NCBI GenBank assembly: GCA_040773385.1
Contig: JAXGWH010000003.1
Span: 1-64,000, forward strand
Reading direction: 5' to 3'
DNA length: 64,000 nucleotides
Source of the DNA: Aeriscardovia sp040773385
GTDB taxonomy: Bacteria; Actinomycetota; Actinomycetes; Actinomycetales; Bifidobacteriaceae
The translations under genes and the position numbers were made by a program. How positions within the stretch are numbered: the stretch's first letter is position 1; each line of letters opens with the position of its first letter. The notes under the pieces were generated by a model. The model was not told the DNA's origin and made no database searches. It saw nothing but the letters and a program-made list of their open reading frames with translations. This document shows, in pieces, positions 1 to 8,630 of the stretch.

Positions 1-131
1 GATCATTGTCCGTTCCAAAGACGGCAGACCGCACGGGAATGACGACGATGACGATGACGATGCTTGGCGATCCGCGTCCGCTTTCCGGTCCGCCTGCCGC
101 GCGGCAGGCTGTTGCCGGTAATTCGAGAGGT
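1..131 (+). other. 23S-5S rRNA internal spacer (right part)
   Basis: This stretch lies directly upstream of the 5S rRNA gene and is inferred to be the 23S-5S spacer; no 23S sequence is recognisable in the window. It contains a short run of GACGAT-type triplet repeats at about 38-62. No protein-coding gene is supported here. Confidence 0.6.
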
Positions 132-250
132 TTGTGGCGGTCACAGCCCCGGGGAGACACCCAGTCCCCATTCCGAACCTGGAAGTTAAGCCCGGGCACG
201 GCGATGGTACTGCACTCGAGAGGGTGCGGGAGAGTAGCACGCCGCCACAT
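132..250 (+). rRNA. rrf: 5S ribosomal RNA
   Basis: The ends form a terminal helix: TGTGGCGG at 133-140 pairs with CCGCCACA at 242-249. The interior has the conserved 5S blocks CCATTCCGAACC, GGAAGTTAAGCCC and GATGGTACTGC. The length of about 118 nt is normal for bacterial 5S. It is the last gene of an rRNA operon that enters the window from the left and is followed at once by a strong terminator. Confidence 0.95.
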
Positions 251-260
251 CATATGTCAT

Positions 261-296
261 GAAAAGCCCCATTATCACATGGGGCTTTTTCTTTTC
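261..296 (+). terminator. rRNA operon terminator
   Basis: The inverted repeat GCCCCAT (266-272) and ATGGGGC (279-285) has a 6-nt loop and is followed by a T-rich tract TTTTTCTTTTC. It lies 11 nt beyond the 5S gene and is the expected intrinsic terminator of the rRNA transcript. Confidence 0.9.
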
Positions 297-684
297 ATGA
301 TTGATATGACAAACAGTCAAAATAACGATCTGTGGTAACTATCTGTCCATGATGGCGATGTGTGAACGACAGACCGATGAATGCTGGGGACCACACTCTT
401 GAGACATATGCGGTGAATATTCAACCTCGTATAGCAATATACCAACGGATGGGATACTATCAAATATATGTTGCTTGCAATGGTGCAAGTAGCACACCAA
501 GATTCTTCGTGGTCTGTCCCTGCATGCGCAGGATCATCAGAAGGATTCGAGAAAGAAAGCAGGACGGCAGCACTCCCCCGCATGCTCAAGGTGCGGATCT
601 TTCGTTTCCTGCTCTTTCATGGATATCGGAAACTCCCTCTTTGAGGACAAAAGAGTGCCGTCTTCCCGGAAAGAAGGGGCGGTC
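297..684. other. AT-richer intergenic region after the rRNA operon
   Basis: About 390 bp with clearly lower GC than the rest of the window. Open frames on both strands here (for example 362-688 on the plus strand) have no ribosome-binding site and no family-like sequence, so I do not call a gene. The right end holds the ribosome-binding site GGAAAGAAGGGG (668-679) for the next gene. Confidence 0.5.
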
Positions 685-1833
685 ATGATTTATGACAAAT
701 CGCTCTATCCGGCAGTTGCGAGAAGAATGAGGGCGGCGCTCAGGGCATCAGGCTATGAGGCAGAGGCAGCAGCAGTCGATCAGTGTCTGAGGACCAGCAT
801 TTCTGAAGCGATTGCGGTGGGATGGAAGTTGTTGTACATTCATGACCTCCAATATTTCATGTCGTTTGAAGAGGAGCTTTTGTCATTCGGGTGTCTGTCG
901 CAAGCGCACGACGAGATGCTGTATCAATCCGCTCGTCACATGCTCGAAGACTATATGGACAAGAACGCTGATCGGGTCAATGAATTCCTCGGAGGATACG
1001 ACGTCGGCTGCTCGGTGGCCATGACGGAACCGAATGACCGGTTGTCTGATCACAGGTCACAGCATGCGTCGAAAAGTCATGACAGAGGATTCGGCATCCG
1101 GTTGCAGAAGGGAAGCAGACCCGTGACAAAGAAGACGACGCCGGTACGGCCTGATGCGTCCACATCATCTGTCTGCCCGACGTGTGAGATGTCTGCTGAT
1201 GCCTCTTCTGTCGGTGTCTGTTCTTCCGGTCTGGGCGACGATATCGGCGACAGTGCGGAGGTCTCCCGGGGCATTTCTGCCGTGGGGCCTGATGACAGAG
1301 AGGCGACCCCTTCGACAGGACACGCTGCAGAGAAGGGCGCCGGAGAGAAGGATGCCGGAGGGAAGGACGCCGGAGAGAAGAGTCTCGGAGAGAAGAGCAA
1401 GAGTGTCGGTACGGATAACACGAGCGACATCGATCGGCTGACCTGCCGCTCTGATGACACGACCGGAAGAGCTCAGGCGAATTCTGCCAGAAAAGATGGG
1501 GCCTGGCCAGAAGGGGCTTCAAAGGGTACGAACGGAACGGTGAGGACAGGGGCAGAAAAGACATGGGGCGGTGAGGCGGTCGACCAGGCATTGCATCACT
1601 CTGACCGGTCTCGTGCGGCAGCCGGGCAGCCGAACAGGAAGAAGAATCCGGACGCATTCCCACCGGTCGGCACACTCCTGACCTATCGGAAGGATCTGCG
1701 GCGCTCGCTCAGATGCCTTGCCGTTGATGACAAGGCGCGCCAGAGGCAATTGAGCATTCTCCGTCGGATGGAGGAGGCGCACCGACGGGATCAGACGGGA
1801 CATGAGGGTGGTGCGCCGGTAAAAGGACGGTAA
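685..1833 (+). CDS. hypothetical protein with long low-complexity middle
   Basis: I do not recognise this protein (382 aa from ATG 685). The start is chosen because GGAAAGAAGGGG lies 5 nt upstream; an in-frame ATG at 619 has no such site. Residues 1 to about 110 look like a compact, mostly helical soluble domain. Residues about 120-330 are low complexity, rich in S, G, T, D and K, with degenerate A-G-E-K-D repeats. The last 55 residues are basic and again helical. There is no signal peptide or membrane segment. It lies alone between an rRNA operon and a sugar transporter operon. An ordered head, disordered linker and basic tail suggest a binding or scaffold role, but that is only inference. 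Confidence 0.7.
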   Translation: MIYDKSLYPAVARRMRAALRASGYEAEAAAVDQCLRTSISEAIAVGWKLLYIHDLQYFMSFEEELLSFGCLSQAHDEMLYQSARHMLEDYMDKNADRVNEFLGGYDVGCSVAMTEPNDRLSDHRSQHASKSHDRGFGIRLQKGSRPVTKKTTPVRPDASTSSVCPTCEMSADASSVGVCSSGLGDDIGDSAEVSRGISAVGPDDREATPSTGHAAEKGAGEKDAGGKDAGEKSLGEKSKSVGTDNTSDIDRLTCRSDDTTGRAQANSARKDGAWPEGASKGTNGTVRTGAEKTWGGEAVDQALHHSDRSRAAAGQPNRKKNPDAFPPVGTLLTYRKDLRRSLRCLAVDDKARQRQLSILRRMEEAHRRDQTGHEGGAPVKGR

Positions 1834-2058
1834 ACGGCTCCTTCACATATGCTTTTGCCGATGGGTCCCCGATGGGCTCCTGAGGGTCGGACAAAGTCGT
1901 GTCTGCATACGATGGAGTTGCTCTGGCGTGTCGCGCCAGCTCAGGCAGTCGCAGTTTGATCGGGCCGATATCCAAGGAAAATAGCGGGTTTTATGCTGTC
2001 TGTCCTCTCAGGCCGAATCGCTGGGGCACGAAGATATTTAGTTGTGTTCAGAGAATAA
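1834..2058. other. intergenic region upstream of the sugar ABC operon
   Basis: About 225 bp between the hypothetical gene and the operator/promoter of the ABC operon. I see no convincing gene or terminator hairpin with a T tract. The right part becomes AT-rich as it approaches the promoter. Confidence 0.5.
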
Positions 2059-2074
2059 TTGGAAACGTTTGCAA
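2059..2074. promoter_or_regulatory. LacI-type operator O1
   Basis: TTGGAAACGTTTGCAA is a 16-bp palindrome with a central CG; the two halves differ at one symmetric position. This matches the general form of LacI/GalR-family operators. It overlaps the -35 box of the downstream promoter, so repressor binding would block RNA polymerase. A near copy lies at the malQ promoter (27247-27262). Confidence 0.8.
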
Positions 2075-2097
2075 AAAACAAAAGACATCGTCATAAT
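2069..2097 (+). promoter_or_regulatory. promoter of the oligosaccharide ABC operon
   Basis: The -35 box TTGCAA (2069-2074) and -10 box CATAAT (2092-2097) are separated by 17 bp. Transcription would start near 2104, leaving a leader of about 93 nt before the ATG at 2197. The -35 box is inside operator O1. Confidence 0.75.
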
Positions 2098-2196
2098 AGA
2101 GACGTGGGCATCCTGAGAAGGAGAATGCTGAACCGTTCGCCGAAGGCGACGACGTTGTTGTCGGTGCCGCGGCGGCACAAGAAAAGAAGGTCTCTC

Positions 2197-3519
2197 ATGG
2201 ATTCACGGATGAAGAAGGCTATCGCGCTGATCGCCGTCGGGGCGATGTCCCTCACGACGCTCGCTGCCTGCGGCAACTCGAGCTCCAGCTCGGACAGCAA
2301 GGGTTCGGTCTACTATCTGAACTTCAAGCCGGAAATCGCCAACGAGTGGAAGGCGCTCGCCAAGGAGTACACGAAGGAGACCGGCACCAAGGTCACCGTC
2401 CAGACCGCCGCCTCTGACACGTACGAGCAGCGTCTGAAGTCGGAGATGGGCAAGTCCAATCCTCCGACCCTCTTCCAGGTCAACGGCCCGGTCGGCTATG
2501 CCAACTGGAAGGCCTATACCGCCGACATGTCGGACACCACGCCGTACAAGCTCCTCAAGAGCAAGGACTACGCGCTCACCGACGGCAAGAAGGTCACCGG
2601 CGTCGCCTACGTGGTCGAGACCTACGGCCTCATCTACAACAAGGACCTGCTCGACAAGTACTTCAAGGCCGACTGGTCCACCGTCAAGTCGATGAGCAAG
2701 CTGAACAACTTCAAGGCGCTCAAGACCGTCGCCGATGAGATCCAGGCCCATAAGGCGGATCTCGGCGTCGAGGGCGCGTTCACCTCCGCCGGCTTCGACT
2801 CCAGCTCCGACTGGCGTTTCAAGACCCATCTCGCCAACCTGCCGCTTTACTACGAGCTGCAGCAGCGTCATCTCAAGACGCAGCCGTCGACTGTCAAGGG
2901 CACCTACCTGCCGCAGTACAAGCAGATCTTCGATCTGTATCTGAAGGACTCCACCACCGATCCGAAGCAGCTCGGCTCCAAGACCGGCGATGACGCCACC
3001 GCTGAGTTCGCGCAGGGCAAGGCCGTGTTCTATCAGAACGGCACCTGGGCCTGGAGCGATCTGCAGAAGGCCGGCATGAAGGCCGACTCGGTCAGCATGA
3101 TGCCGATCTACATCGGCGTCAAGGGCGAGGAGAAGCAGGGACTCGCCACCGGTTCCGAGAACTACTGGTGCATCAACTCCAAGGCTTCTGAGGCCGACCA
3201 GAAGGCCACCAAGGACTTCCTCAAGTGGGTCGTGACCTCGAACGCCGGTAAGAACGCCCTGACCAAGACGATGGGCTTCACCACACCGTTCAAGGGCTTC
3301 CCGACCTCCTCGGACAACCCGCTCGTCGAGGCAGCGCAGAAGGATCTCGACTCCGGCACCAAGGCCGTGGCGTGGGACTTCTCCCTCATGCCGTCCGAGC
3401 AGTGGAAGAACAACCTCGGCGGCGCGCTGCTCAAGTACGCCCAGGGCACCGGTTCGTGGAACGACGTCAAGACCGCCTTCGTGGACGGCTGGGCGTCTGA
3501 GTACAAGGCCACCCACTGA
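2197..3519 (+). CDS. sugar ABC transporter substrate-binding lipoprotein
   Basis: Extracellular solute-binding protein family 1, 440 aa. It captures an oligosaccharide outside the membrane and delivers it to the two permeases encoded next. The N-terminus has a positively charged start, a hydrophobic stretch and lipobox LAAC with acylated Cys25, followed by a Ser-rich linker. The body has family features such as YGLIYNKDLLDKY and the ENYWCIN region. ATG 2197 is chosen because GAAAAGAAGG lies just upstream. The protein is of the MsmE/maltodextrin-binding type. The exact ligand is not readable from sequence, but the operator shared with malQ favours alpha-glucosides such as maltooligosaccharides. 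No ATPase gene follows, as is usual for systems sharing an MsmK-type ATPase. Confidence 0.9.
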   Translation: MDSRMKKAIALIAVGAMSLTTLAACGNSSSSSDSKGSVYYLNFKPEIANEWKALAKEYTKETGTKVTVQTAASDTYEQRLKSEMGKSNPPTLFQVNGPVGYANWKAYTADMSDTTPYKLLKSKDYALTDGKKVTGVAYVVETYGLIYNKDLLDKYFKADWSTVKSMSKLNNFKALKTVADEIQAHKADLGVEGAFTSAGFDSSSDWRFKTHLANLPLYYELQQRHLKTQPSTVKGTYLPQYKQIFDLYLKDSTTDPKQLGSKTGDDATAEFAQGKAVFYQNGTWAWSDLQKAGMKADSVSMMPIYIGVKGEEKQGLATGSENYWCINSKASEADQKATKDFLKWVVTSNAGKNALTKTMGFTTPFKGFPTSSDNPLVEAAQKDLDSGTKAVAWDFSLMPSEQWKNNLGGALLKYAQGTGSWNDVKTAFVDGWASEYKATH

Positions 3520-3643
3520 GCGGCACGCACTGAGACAGGCGTCCGGGAGCACCGGCTCCACGGGCGCGGGTCACGCTCTGCGTCATCGGTTGTCGACACG
3601 GGTGTGAGAAACGCCTGCATCGGCAGCGTGTAAAATCAATCCC

Positions 3644-3684
3644 AGAGGCGGAGGCTCGAGCTGTCGGCCCGAACCTCCGCCTCT
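3644..3684 (+). other. intercistronic hairpin after the binding-protein gene
   Basis: AGAGGCGGAGG (3644-3654) pairs perfectly with CCTCCGCCTCT (3674-3684). No T tract follows, so it is unlikely to be a full terminator. A stable stem here would protect the upstream mRNA 3' end and reduce read-through, consistent with a binding protein being made in excess over its permeases. Confidence 0.65.
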
Positions 3685-3799
3685 GTGCGCTTCACCCCTG
3701 CACACCGATGTGCAGGGAATGCCAAACGTGTATCCGGGCCGGGTGCCTTCTGAGGGCCTAGGGCCGGATCCGGCAGACTTGGAAGGAGGCTGATGAATC

Positions 3800-4654
3800 A
3801 TGACAACGACCTCAGGCAAGACCATCCGTCGCTGGTGGGCGCTCTTCGCCCTGCCGACGTTCCTCGCCTTCATCATCGGATTCATCATCCCGTTCATTCT
3901 CGGCGTGTATCTCAGCTTCTGTGATTTCAACACCATCAGGGATGCCACGCCGAACGGATTCAAGAACTACGTCAAGGCATTCCAGGACACCGAGTTCTGG
4001 ACAGCCCTCGGCCAGACCATCTCGTTCGCCATCGTGACGACGATCATCATCAACGTCGTCGGTTTTGCGATCGCCTACATGCTCACCAAGGCCATCAAGG
4101 GTGCCACGGTCTTCCGCTCGATCTTCTTCATGCCGAACCTCATCGGCGGCATCATCCTCGGCTGGGTGTGGCAGCTGCTGCTCAACGGCATCCTCCAGCA
4201 GTGGGGTGCGAGCCTGACGCTCAACAAGAACTATGGTTTCTGGGGCCTCGTCATCCTCGTGTGCTGGCAGCAGATCGGCTACATGATGATCATCTATATC
4301 GCCGGCCTGCAGGCCGTCCCCACGGACGTGCTCGAGGCGGCGGAGGTCGATGGTGCCAACGGCCGTCAGAAGCTGTTCGACATCATCATCCCGCTCATGA
4401 TGCCCTCGATCACCGTCTGCTCGTTCCTGACCATCACCAACGGCTTCAAGATGTTCGACCAGAACCTCGCCCTCACCGGCGGCGCGCCCGCCAACGAGTC
4501 CGAGCTCGTGGCCCTCAACATCTACCGCACCTTCTATGACCGCATGGGCTTCGAGGGCGTCGGCCAGGCCAAGGCCGTGATCTTCTTCATCATCGTGGCG
4601 ATTGTGGCACTGCTCCAGAACCGCCTGACCACCAGCAGGGAGGTGCAGGCATGA
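3800..4654 (+). CDS. sugar ABC transporter permease, MalF/MsmF type
   Basis: Inner-membrane permease of the binding-protein-dependent transport family, 284 aa with about six membrane segments. The cytoplasmic EAA loop is clear: VLEAAEVDGANGRQKLFDII, which docks the ATPase. The start ATG 3800 follows a very good ribosome-binding site, GGAAGGAGG (3781-3789). Together with the next permease and the upstream lipoprotein it forms an oligosaccharide importer; the ATPase must come from elsewhere. The last codons overlap the next gene by ATGA, implying translational coupling. Confidence 0.93.
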   Translation: MTTTSGKTIRRWWALFALPTFLAFIIGFIIPFILGVYLSFCDFNTIRDATPNGFKNYVKAFQDTEFWTALGQTISFAIVTTIIINVVGFAIAYMLTKAIKGATVFRSIFFMPNLIGGIILGWVWQLLLNGILQQWGASLTLNKNYGFWGLVILVCWQQIGYMMIIYIAGLQAVPTDVLEAAEVDGANGRQKLFDIIIPLMMPSITVCSFLTITNGFKMFDQNLALTGGAPANESELVALNIYRTFYDRMGFEGVGQAKAVIFFIIVAIVALLQNRLTTSREVQA

Positions 4655-5502
4655 ACAGCGATGCGAATGCCGAGAAGGTCCGTCATCCCGCACTGTGGAC
4701 GACGTTGTTCACGATCCTCTCGATTCTGTGGATCTATCCGATCGTCCTTGTCCTGATCAACTCGTTCAAGAACAAGACGTACATCTCCTCCAACCCGTTC
4801 AGCATGCCTACCGGCAAGCAGTTCTCTGGCTGGACGAACTATACGACCGGCGTCCAGAGGACGAACTTCTTCGCCAGCTTCGGCTGGACCGTCGTCATCA
4901 CCGTCGGCTCCGTCGCACTGATCCTGCTGTGCACCTCCATGGCCGCCTGGTGGATCGTCCGCGTCAACGACTGGGCCGCAAAGACCCTCTATGTGCTCTT
5001 CCTGTTCAACATGATCGTCCCGTTCCAGATGGTCATGTACACCCTCTCCGGCCTCGCCGACCAGATGGGCCTGAACACCCCGTGGGGCCTGTGGATCGTC
5101 TATCTCGGCTTCGGCGCGGGACTCGCCGTGTTCATCTTCACCGGCGCCATCAAGGGCATCCCTCGGGATCTCGAGGAGTCCGCCATGATCGACGGCGCCT
5201 CGGTGCCCAGGATCTTCTTCCAGATCATCGTCCCGCTGCTGCGGCCGACCATCGTGTCCGTGGCCATCCTCGAGACGATGTGGATCTGGAACGACTACCT
5301 CCTGCCGTACCTGACCCTCGACACGAACCGGTTCATGACGATCTCCATCGCCGTCCAGTACCTCAAGGGCGGCTACGGCTCCGTTGACATGGGCGCCATG
5401 ATGGCCTGCCTCGTGCTCGCCATCCTGCCGATCGTCGTGTTCTACCTGTTCTGCCAGAAGTACATCGTCAAGGGTGTGCTCGCCGGCGCCGTCAAGGGCT
5501 GA
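4651..5502 (+). CDS. sugar ABC transporter permease, MalG/MsmG type
   Basis: Second permease of the importer, 283 aa, six predicted membrane segments. The EAA loop reads LEESAMIDGASVPRIFFQII, and the C-terminus ends in the family-typical VKGVLAGAVKG. The start ATG overlaps the stop of the previous permease by 4 nt. The pair probably forms a heterodimer carrying the sugar across the membrane. Confidence 0.93.
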   Translation: MNSDANAEKVRHPALWTTLFTILSILWIYPIVLVLINSFKNKTYISSNPFSMPTGKQFSGWTNYTTGVQRTNFFASFGWTVVITVGSVALILLCTSMAAWWIVRVNDWAAKTLYVLFLFNMIVPFQMVMYTLSGLADQMGLNTPWGLWIVYLGFGAGLAVFIFTGAIKGIPRDLEESAMIDGASVPRIFFQIIVPLLRPTIVSVAILETMWIWNDYLLPYLTLDTNRFMTISIAVQYLKGGYGSVDMGAMMACLVLAILPIVVFYLFCQKYIVKGVLAGAVKG

Positions 5503-5645
5503 TCAGCAACCGCAACGCGATACGCGCGGTAGGCGCGTGACGGTCTGGGGCCGGCCTGAGGACGCAGGGCCATCGTCCTGTGATACCCGCCTCTGCCACA
5601 GAAGCGGCGTCAGTGCCGGAAACAGAAGGATATAAGGCCGTGGGA

Positions 5646-5651
5646 TATGCT
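5646..5651 (+). promoter_or_regulatory. possible -10 box upstream of the DUF624-like gene
   Basis: TATGCT (5646-5651) has the TAnnnT form seen at other promoters in this window. It would give transcription starting near 5658, either as a leader of about 79 nt before ATG 5737 or as a leaderless start at the in-frame GTG 5659. Confidence 0.4.
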
Positions 5652-5736
5652 GGAACGCGTGTCCCACGGCTTTTTCATGCCCGGACATGCCTGGGATCCG
5701 GACAAGCTTGGACGCCGGACATCAGAGGAGGCCCTG

Positions 5737-6438
5737 ATGCATTTTCTTGATTATGACTCGCGGTTCATGCAGGGCCTCGGCGTGGTGACGGCAGGCGTGT
5801 GGATCACGATCCTCATGCTCGTCACCTCACTGCCCGTGGTCACCGTCGGCGCGGCGGTGACGGCTGGCCATGACGTGTGCCGGCAGATCCTCGCCTCGAA
5901 GGGCGGCGGGATGACGAAGGCCTACTTCCGCTCGTTTGGACGCAACTTCGTCAAATCGACGCTCATCTGGTGCGTCTTCCTGCCGTTCCTTGCCCTGCTC
6001 GTGTGGTCGTGGGTCGCCGTGTTCGACACGATCGCCCTCATCCCCAAGATCGCCTTCTCGCTCATCTTGGTCATGTGTTTCGAATGGGCGTTCTATCTGC
6101 AGTCACGCTTCGAGAACCCGGTGGGCCGCACGCTGCGCAACACCGTCATCTTCTCCGTGGGGCATATCGGAACCACGCTCGCCCTCGTTGGCATCGACGC
6201 GCTGTACTGGGTGCTTGTCGTCCTGTCCGTGAGATTCTTCCCGCAGGGCCTGTTCCTGCTCGTCGTGCTCGGCTACGGCAACCTGCTGCTGATCCATCTG
6301 CCGATCCTCGAGCATGCGATGCGCGGGCAGATCAATGACCCCCGTAATGCAGGGCGGCAGCAGTCTGTTGTGCGGTGGCAGGATCAGAAGGATCAGAAGC
6401 AGCAGGATCAGAAAGAGCCGGATCATCCCGGCCGGTGA
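5737..6438 (+). CDS. DUF624 (YesL-like) membrane protein
   Basis: A 233-aa integral membrane protein with about four to five hydrophobic segments. The N-terminal DYDSRFMQGL followed by a segment ending SLPVVTVGAAVTA is characteristic of the DUF624/YesL family. Members often sit beside oligosaccharide ABC transporters, as here, but their biochemical role is not established. ATG 5737 is chosen because AGAGGAG (5724-5730) precedes it and the family motif starts there; GTG 5659 is the alternative. The C-terminal tail is made of DQK-type repeats and overlaps the convergent gene on the other strand by 107 bp. Confidence 0.8.
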   Translation: MHFLDYDSRFMQGLGVVTAGVWITILMLVTSLPVVTVGAAVTAGHDVCRQILASKGGGMTKAYFRSFGRNFVKSTLIWCVFLPFLALLVWSWVAVFDTIALIPKIAFSLILVMCFEWAFYLQSRFENPVGRTLRNTVIFSVGHIGTTLALVGIDALYWVLVVLSVRFFPQGLFLLVVLGYGNLLLIHLPILEHAMRGQINDPRNAGRQQSVVRWQDQKDQKQQDQKEPDHPGR

Positions 6439-8281
6439 GGACGAGATCGAGCAGGAGGAAGACCGCGTAGACGGCGAGCGCGATCATATGGCGGTCAAAG
6501 TTGTTCGCCGGGGCGAGGACCATCACCCCCATCTGGGCGAGCAGCGGCAGGTCGAGCCAGAAATCGGCCCAGCGTCGCAGCCGCAGGGACGCGCAGACCG
6601 CCAGGAGGGTGAGGACCACCCAGAAATTGCCGTGCAACGGCCAGCCGAGGACCGGCACCGACGACCAGACGCGGAAGAAGCCGATGACACCGGTGCGCAC
6701 GGGATTGTCCGCCCACGCGGAGCCGAGGTCGGCCCTCACCGCGAAGCTGTCGGAATAATAGAGGAACGAGACGTAGGGCGGGTCGGCAAGATCGAAGTAG
6801 CCGTAGAATTCCGCGACGAACGCGTCAAAGGCGACGCGGGGGGAGGCTTTGACGGCTTTTGCCCAGGCGCGCATGAAACGTGACCACTGTTTCGGCGTCA
6901 CACTCTGCCAGCGATAGGAGATTGTGCCGTTTCCTGAGGATTTGACGGGATCGGCGTCGTCAGGATTGTAGACCTCCGCCATCTTCTGCAGGTCGAAGAT
7001 CGGGTCGAGGTCGCGGGTGATGCCCCGGGTGAGCGCGGTCGGGTCGTATTTCTCGATCCGGGCGATCTGCTGGACGAGCACCGCCCGGGATTCGATCGGG
7101 TCGCCGTCGACCGCCTGGCCGGTGGCATACGCGGCGTGCAGGCCGCCGGAGAAGAGCGCGGCGGGCAGGAGCAGGCAGACGAGCCAGCGCTTCCACTGCC
7201 GACGTTTCCAGACGAGCAGGACGACCAGCTCGATGAGCACGAGGGCGAGGGCATATTTGACGCACAGCACGCAGGCGAGCGTGGAGAGGGCCAGCGCCCA
7301 GCGGTCGCGGCGGGTGACGGACTCCGGTTTCTTGACCATGAGCGTGAGCGTGGAGGCCCACCAGACAAAGGCGAAGGCGAACTGCGGCGACTTGGTCAGA
7401 CTGACCGTGTCAATGCTGACGATTGGCGAGAGGACGGGCAGCAGCAGGAGGACCGACCGGGCGGCGGTGCCCATGCTCGGGTGCAGGCGCAGCAGGCGCG
7501 ATCCCATCGCCGCGAGGGCGAACGTGGCGAACAGCCAGGAAAGTGCGATGAGGAGCAGGTCGGCCGGCCAGACGACCCCGGTGGCATGCAGCGAGGCAAA
7601 CCGGACGAGCCCGACGAACAGGGTGAGAAAGAGGTTGTGCTGGTTGGTCAGGAACGTCGCCTCGCGCGAGGGCCACAGATAGTGGGAGAGCGGATAGATG
7701 TCGGCGGGAGGGTAGGTCATGGACGCCAGCGTGCAGCCGTTGTGGTGCAAAACCCGTGCGCACAGCCAGTTGTTGACCTCGGTGCCCTGGTTGATCAGAT
7801 CCGCGCCGCACAGCAGGGTGATGACCAGCGGCACCCAGGCCAGGGCGAGCACATAAAAGGCCCACAGGCTGCGGAACCCCGTCGTGCGGGCGGTGACGAA
7901 AGCCTGCCAGCGTGGATGGCGGTGCGTGGAGGCAGAAGTTGTCGTCGTCCGTGCGGCGGCATCGGCGGGAAGGGCATTCGTGCCGGAGCCTGCTGCCGCC
8001 GTGTCGTTCCGGTCGGCCCGCTTCCGGGCATGGCGGCGCAGGAGGAAGGTCGCGGTAAAGATCACCGTCTCGTAGGCGAGGAAGACGACAAAGAGGAGCG
8101 CCCACTGCGCCGGCCCGAACCAGGAGATGCTGCCGGACGGATTGCGGTAGATGGTCCCGGCGGCGGTGCAGAAGGCGAGGAAAGCGCTCACAAGTAGGCT
8201 TGCGATCCGTCCGGTCACAGAGGCGGAGAGAAAATCTCTGTGGCGTGGCGTCGTCCGTGCCGGTGCCGGGTGTTCTGCCAT
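6332..8281 (-). CDS. large multi-pass membrane protein (DUF6020-like)
   Basis: A 649-aa integral membrane protein with roughly 11-13 hydrophobic segments and long extracytoplasmic loops. The overall layout (N-terminal segments, a loop with charged/aromatic residues, a helix-rich C-terminal half) resembles the GT-C-like DUF6020 proteins found in bifidobacteria and other Gram-positives; I infer but cannot prove that relationship. The start ATG is at 8281, preceded by GGAGG at proper distance. The C-terminus has SDPAASDPSDP-type repeats encoded by the same DNA that gives DQK repeats in the opposing gene. It might act in cell-surface glycan assembly. No local partner gene helps define its substrate. 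Confidence 0.7.
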   Translation of the reverse strand: MAEHPAPARTTPRHRDFLSASVTGRIASLLVSAFLAFCTAAGTIYRNPSGSISWFGPAQWALLFVVFLAYETVIFTATFLLRRHARKRADRNDTAAAGSGTNALPADAAARTTTTSASTHRHPRWQAFVTARTTGFRSLWAFYVLALAWVPLVITLLCGADLINQGTEVNNWLCARVLHHNGCTLASMTYPPADIYPLSHYLWPSREATFLTNQHNLFLTLFVGLVRFASLHATGVVWPADLLLIALSWLFATFALAAMGSRLLRLHPSMGTAARSVLLLLPVLSPIVSIDTVSLTKSPQFAFAFVWWASTLTLMVKKPESVTRRDRWALALSTLACVLCVKYALALVLIELVVLLVWKRRQWKRWLVCLLLPAALFSGGLHAAYATGQAVDGDPIESRAVLVQQIARIEKYDPTALTRGITRDLDPIFDLQKMAEVYNPDDADPVKSSGNGTISYRWQSVTPKQWSRFMRAWAKAVKASPRVAFDAFVAEFYGYFDLADPPYVSFLYYSDSFAVRADLGSAWADNPVRTGVIGFFRVWSSVPVLGWPLHGNFWVVLTLLAVCASLRLRRWADFWLDLPLLAQMGVMVLAPANNFDRHMIALAVYAVFLLLDLVLTGRDDPALSDPAASDPSDPATAQQTAAALHYGGH

Positions 8282-8392
8282 GGATGCCTCCGTTCCCTCG
8301 TCAGATCGAACAGCACACGGCCGGACGCGGCGTGATCGTCGCCTGCGCCACGGTCTGATACCGGCCTGGCCTGTCTGATATCGATAAGTATC

Positions 8393-8420
8393 AAAAAAGG
8401 CCAGTCCCGAAGGACTGGCC
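8393..8420 (-). terminator. terminator of tRNA-Pro
   Basis: Read on the minus strand, AGGCCAGTCC and GGACTGGCCT form a stem with a TTCG loop, followed by TTTTTT. It lies 8 nt beyond the tRNA 3' end. Confidence 0.9.
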
Positions 8421-8427
8421 TGTGAGG

Positions 8428-8501
8428 TCGGGTCGGTGGGATTTGAACCCGCGGCCTCCTCGACCCGAACGAGGCGCGCTACCAAGCTGCGCTACGACCC
8501 G
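8428..8501 (-). tRNA. tRNA-Pro(CGG)
   Basis: A complete 74-nt cloverleaf on the minus strand. The acceptor stem is CGGGTCG/CGACCCG, the anticodon stem-loop is CCTCG-TTCGGGT-CGAGG with anticodon CGG, and the T loop reads GGTTCAAATCC. The 3' CCA is not encoded. It reads Pro codon CCG, which is frequent in this GC-rich genome. Confidence 0.95.
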
Positions 8502-8630
8502 ATACGAAGCACACACGTCTCCGTACAAAGCACTGAGCATACACCCGGCCCCGGATCGGTGCAACAACGAAGTAGCACACCGCCGGTAGACTCAAAGACC
8601 GGCAGAACATCACAAGCGGAAGGCGGGAAC

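Noticed and set aside
362..688. 108-codon frame after the rRNA operon
   Set aside because: It has no ribosome-binding site, its composition is unlike that of coding DNA here, and it overlaps the start region of the next gene.
2203..3561. 452-codon minus-strand frame opposite the binding-protein gene
   Set aside because: It is the mirror of a clear lipoprotein gene in high-GC DNA, rich in R, G, L and V, with no ribosome-binding site.
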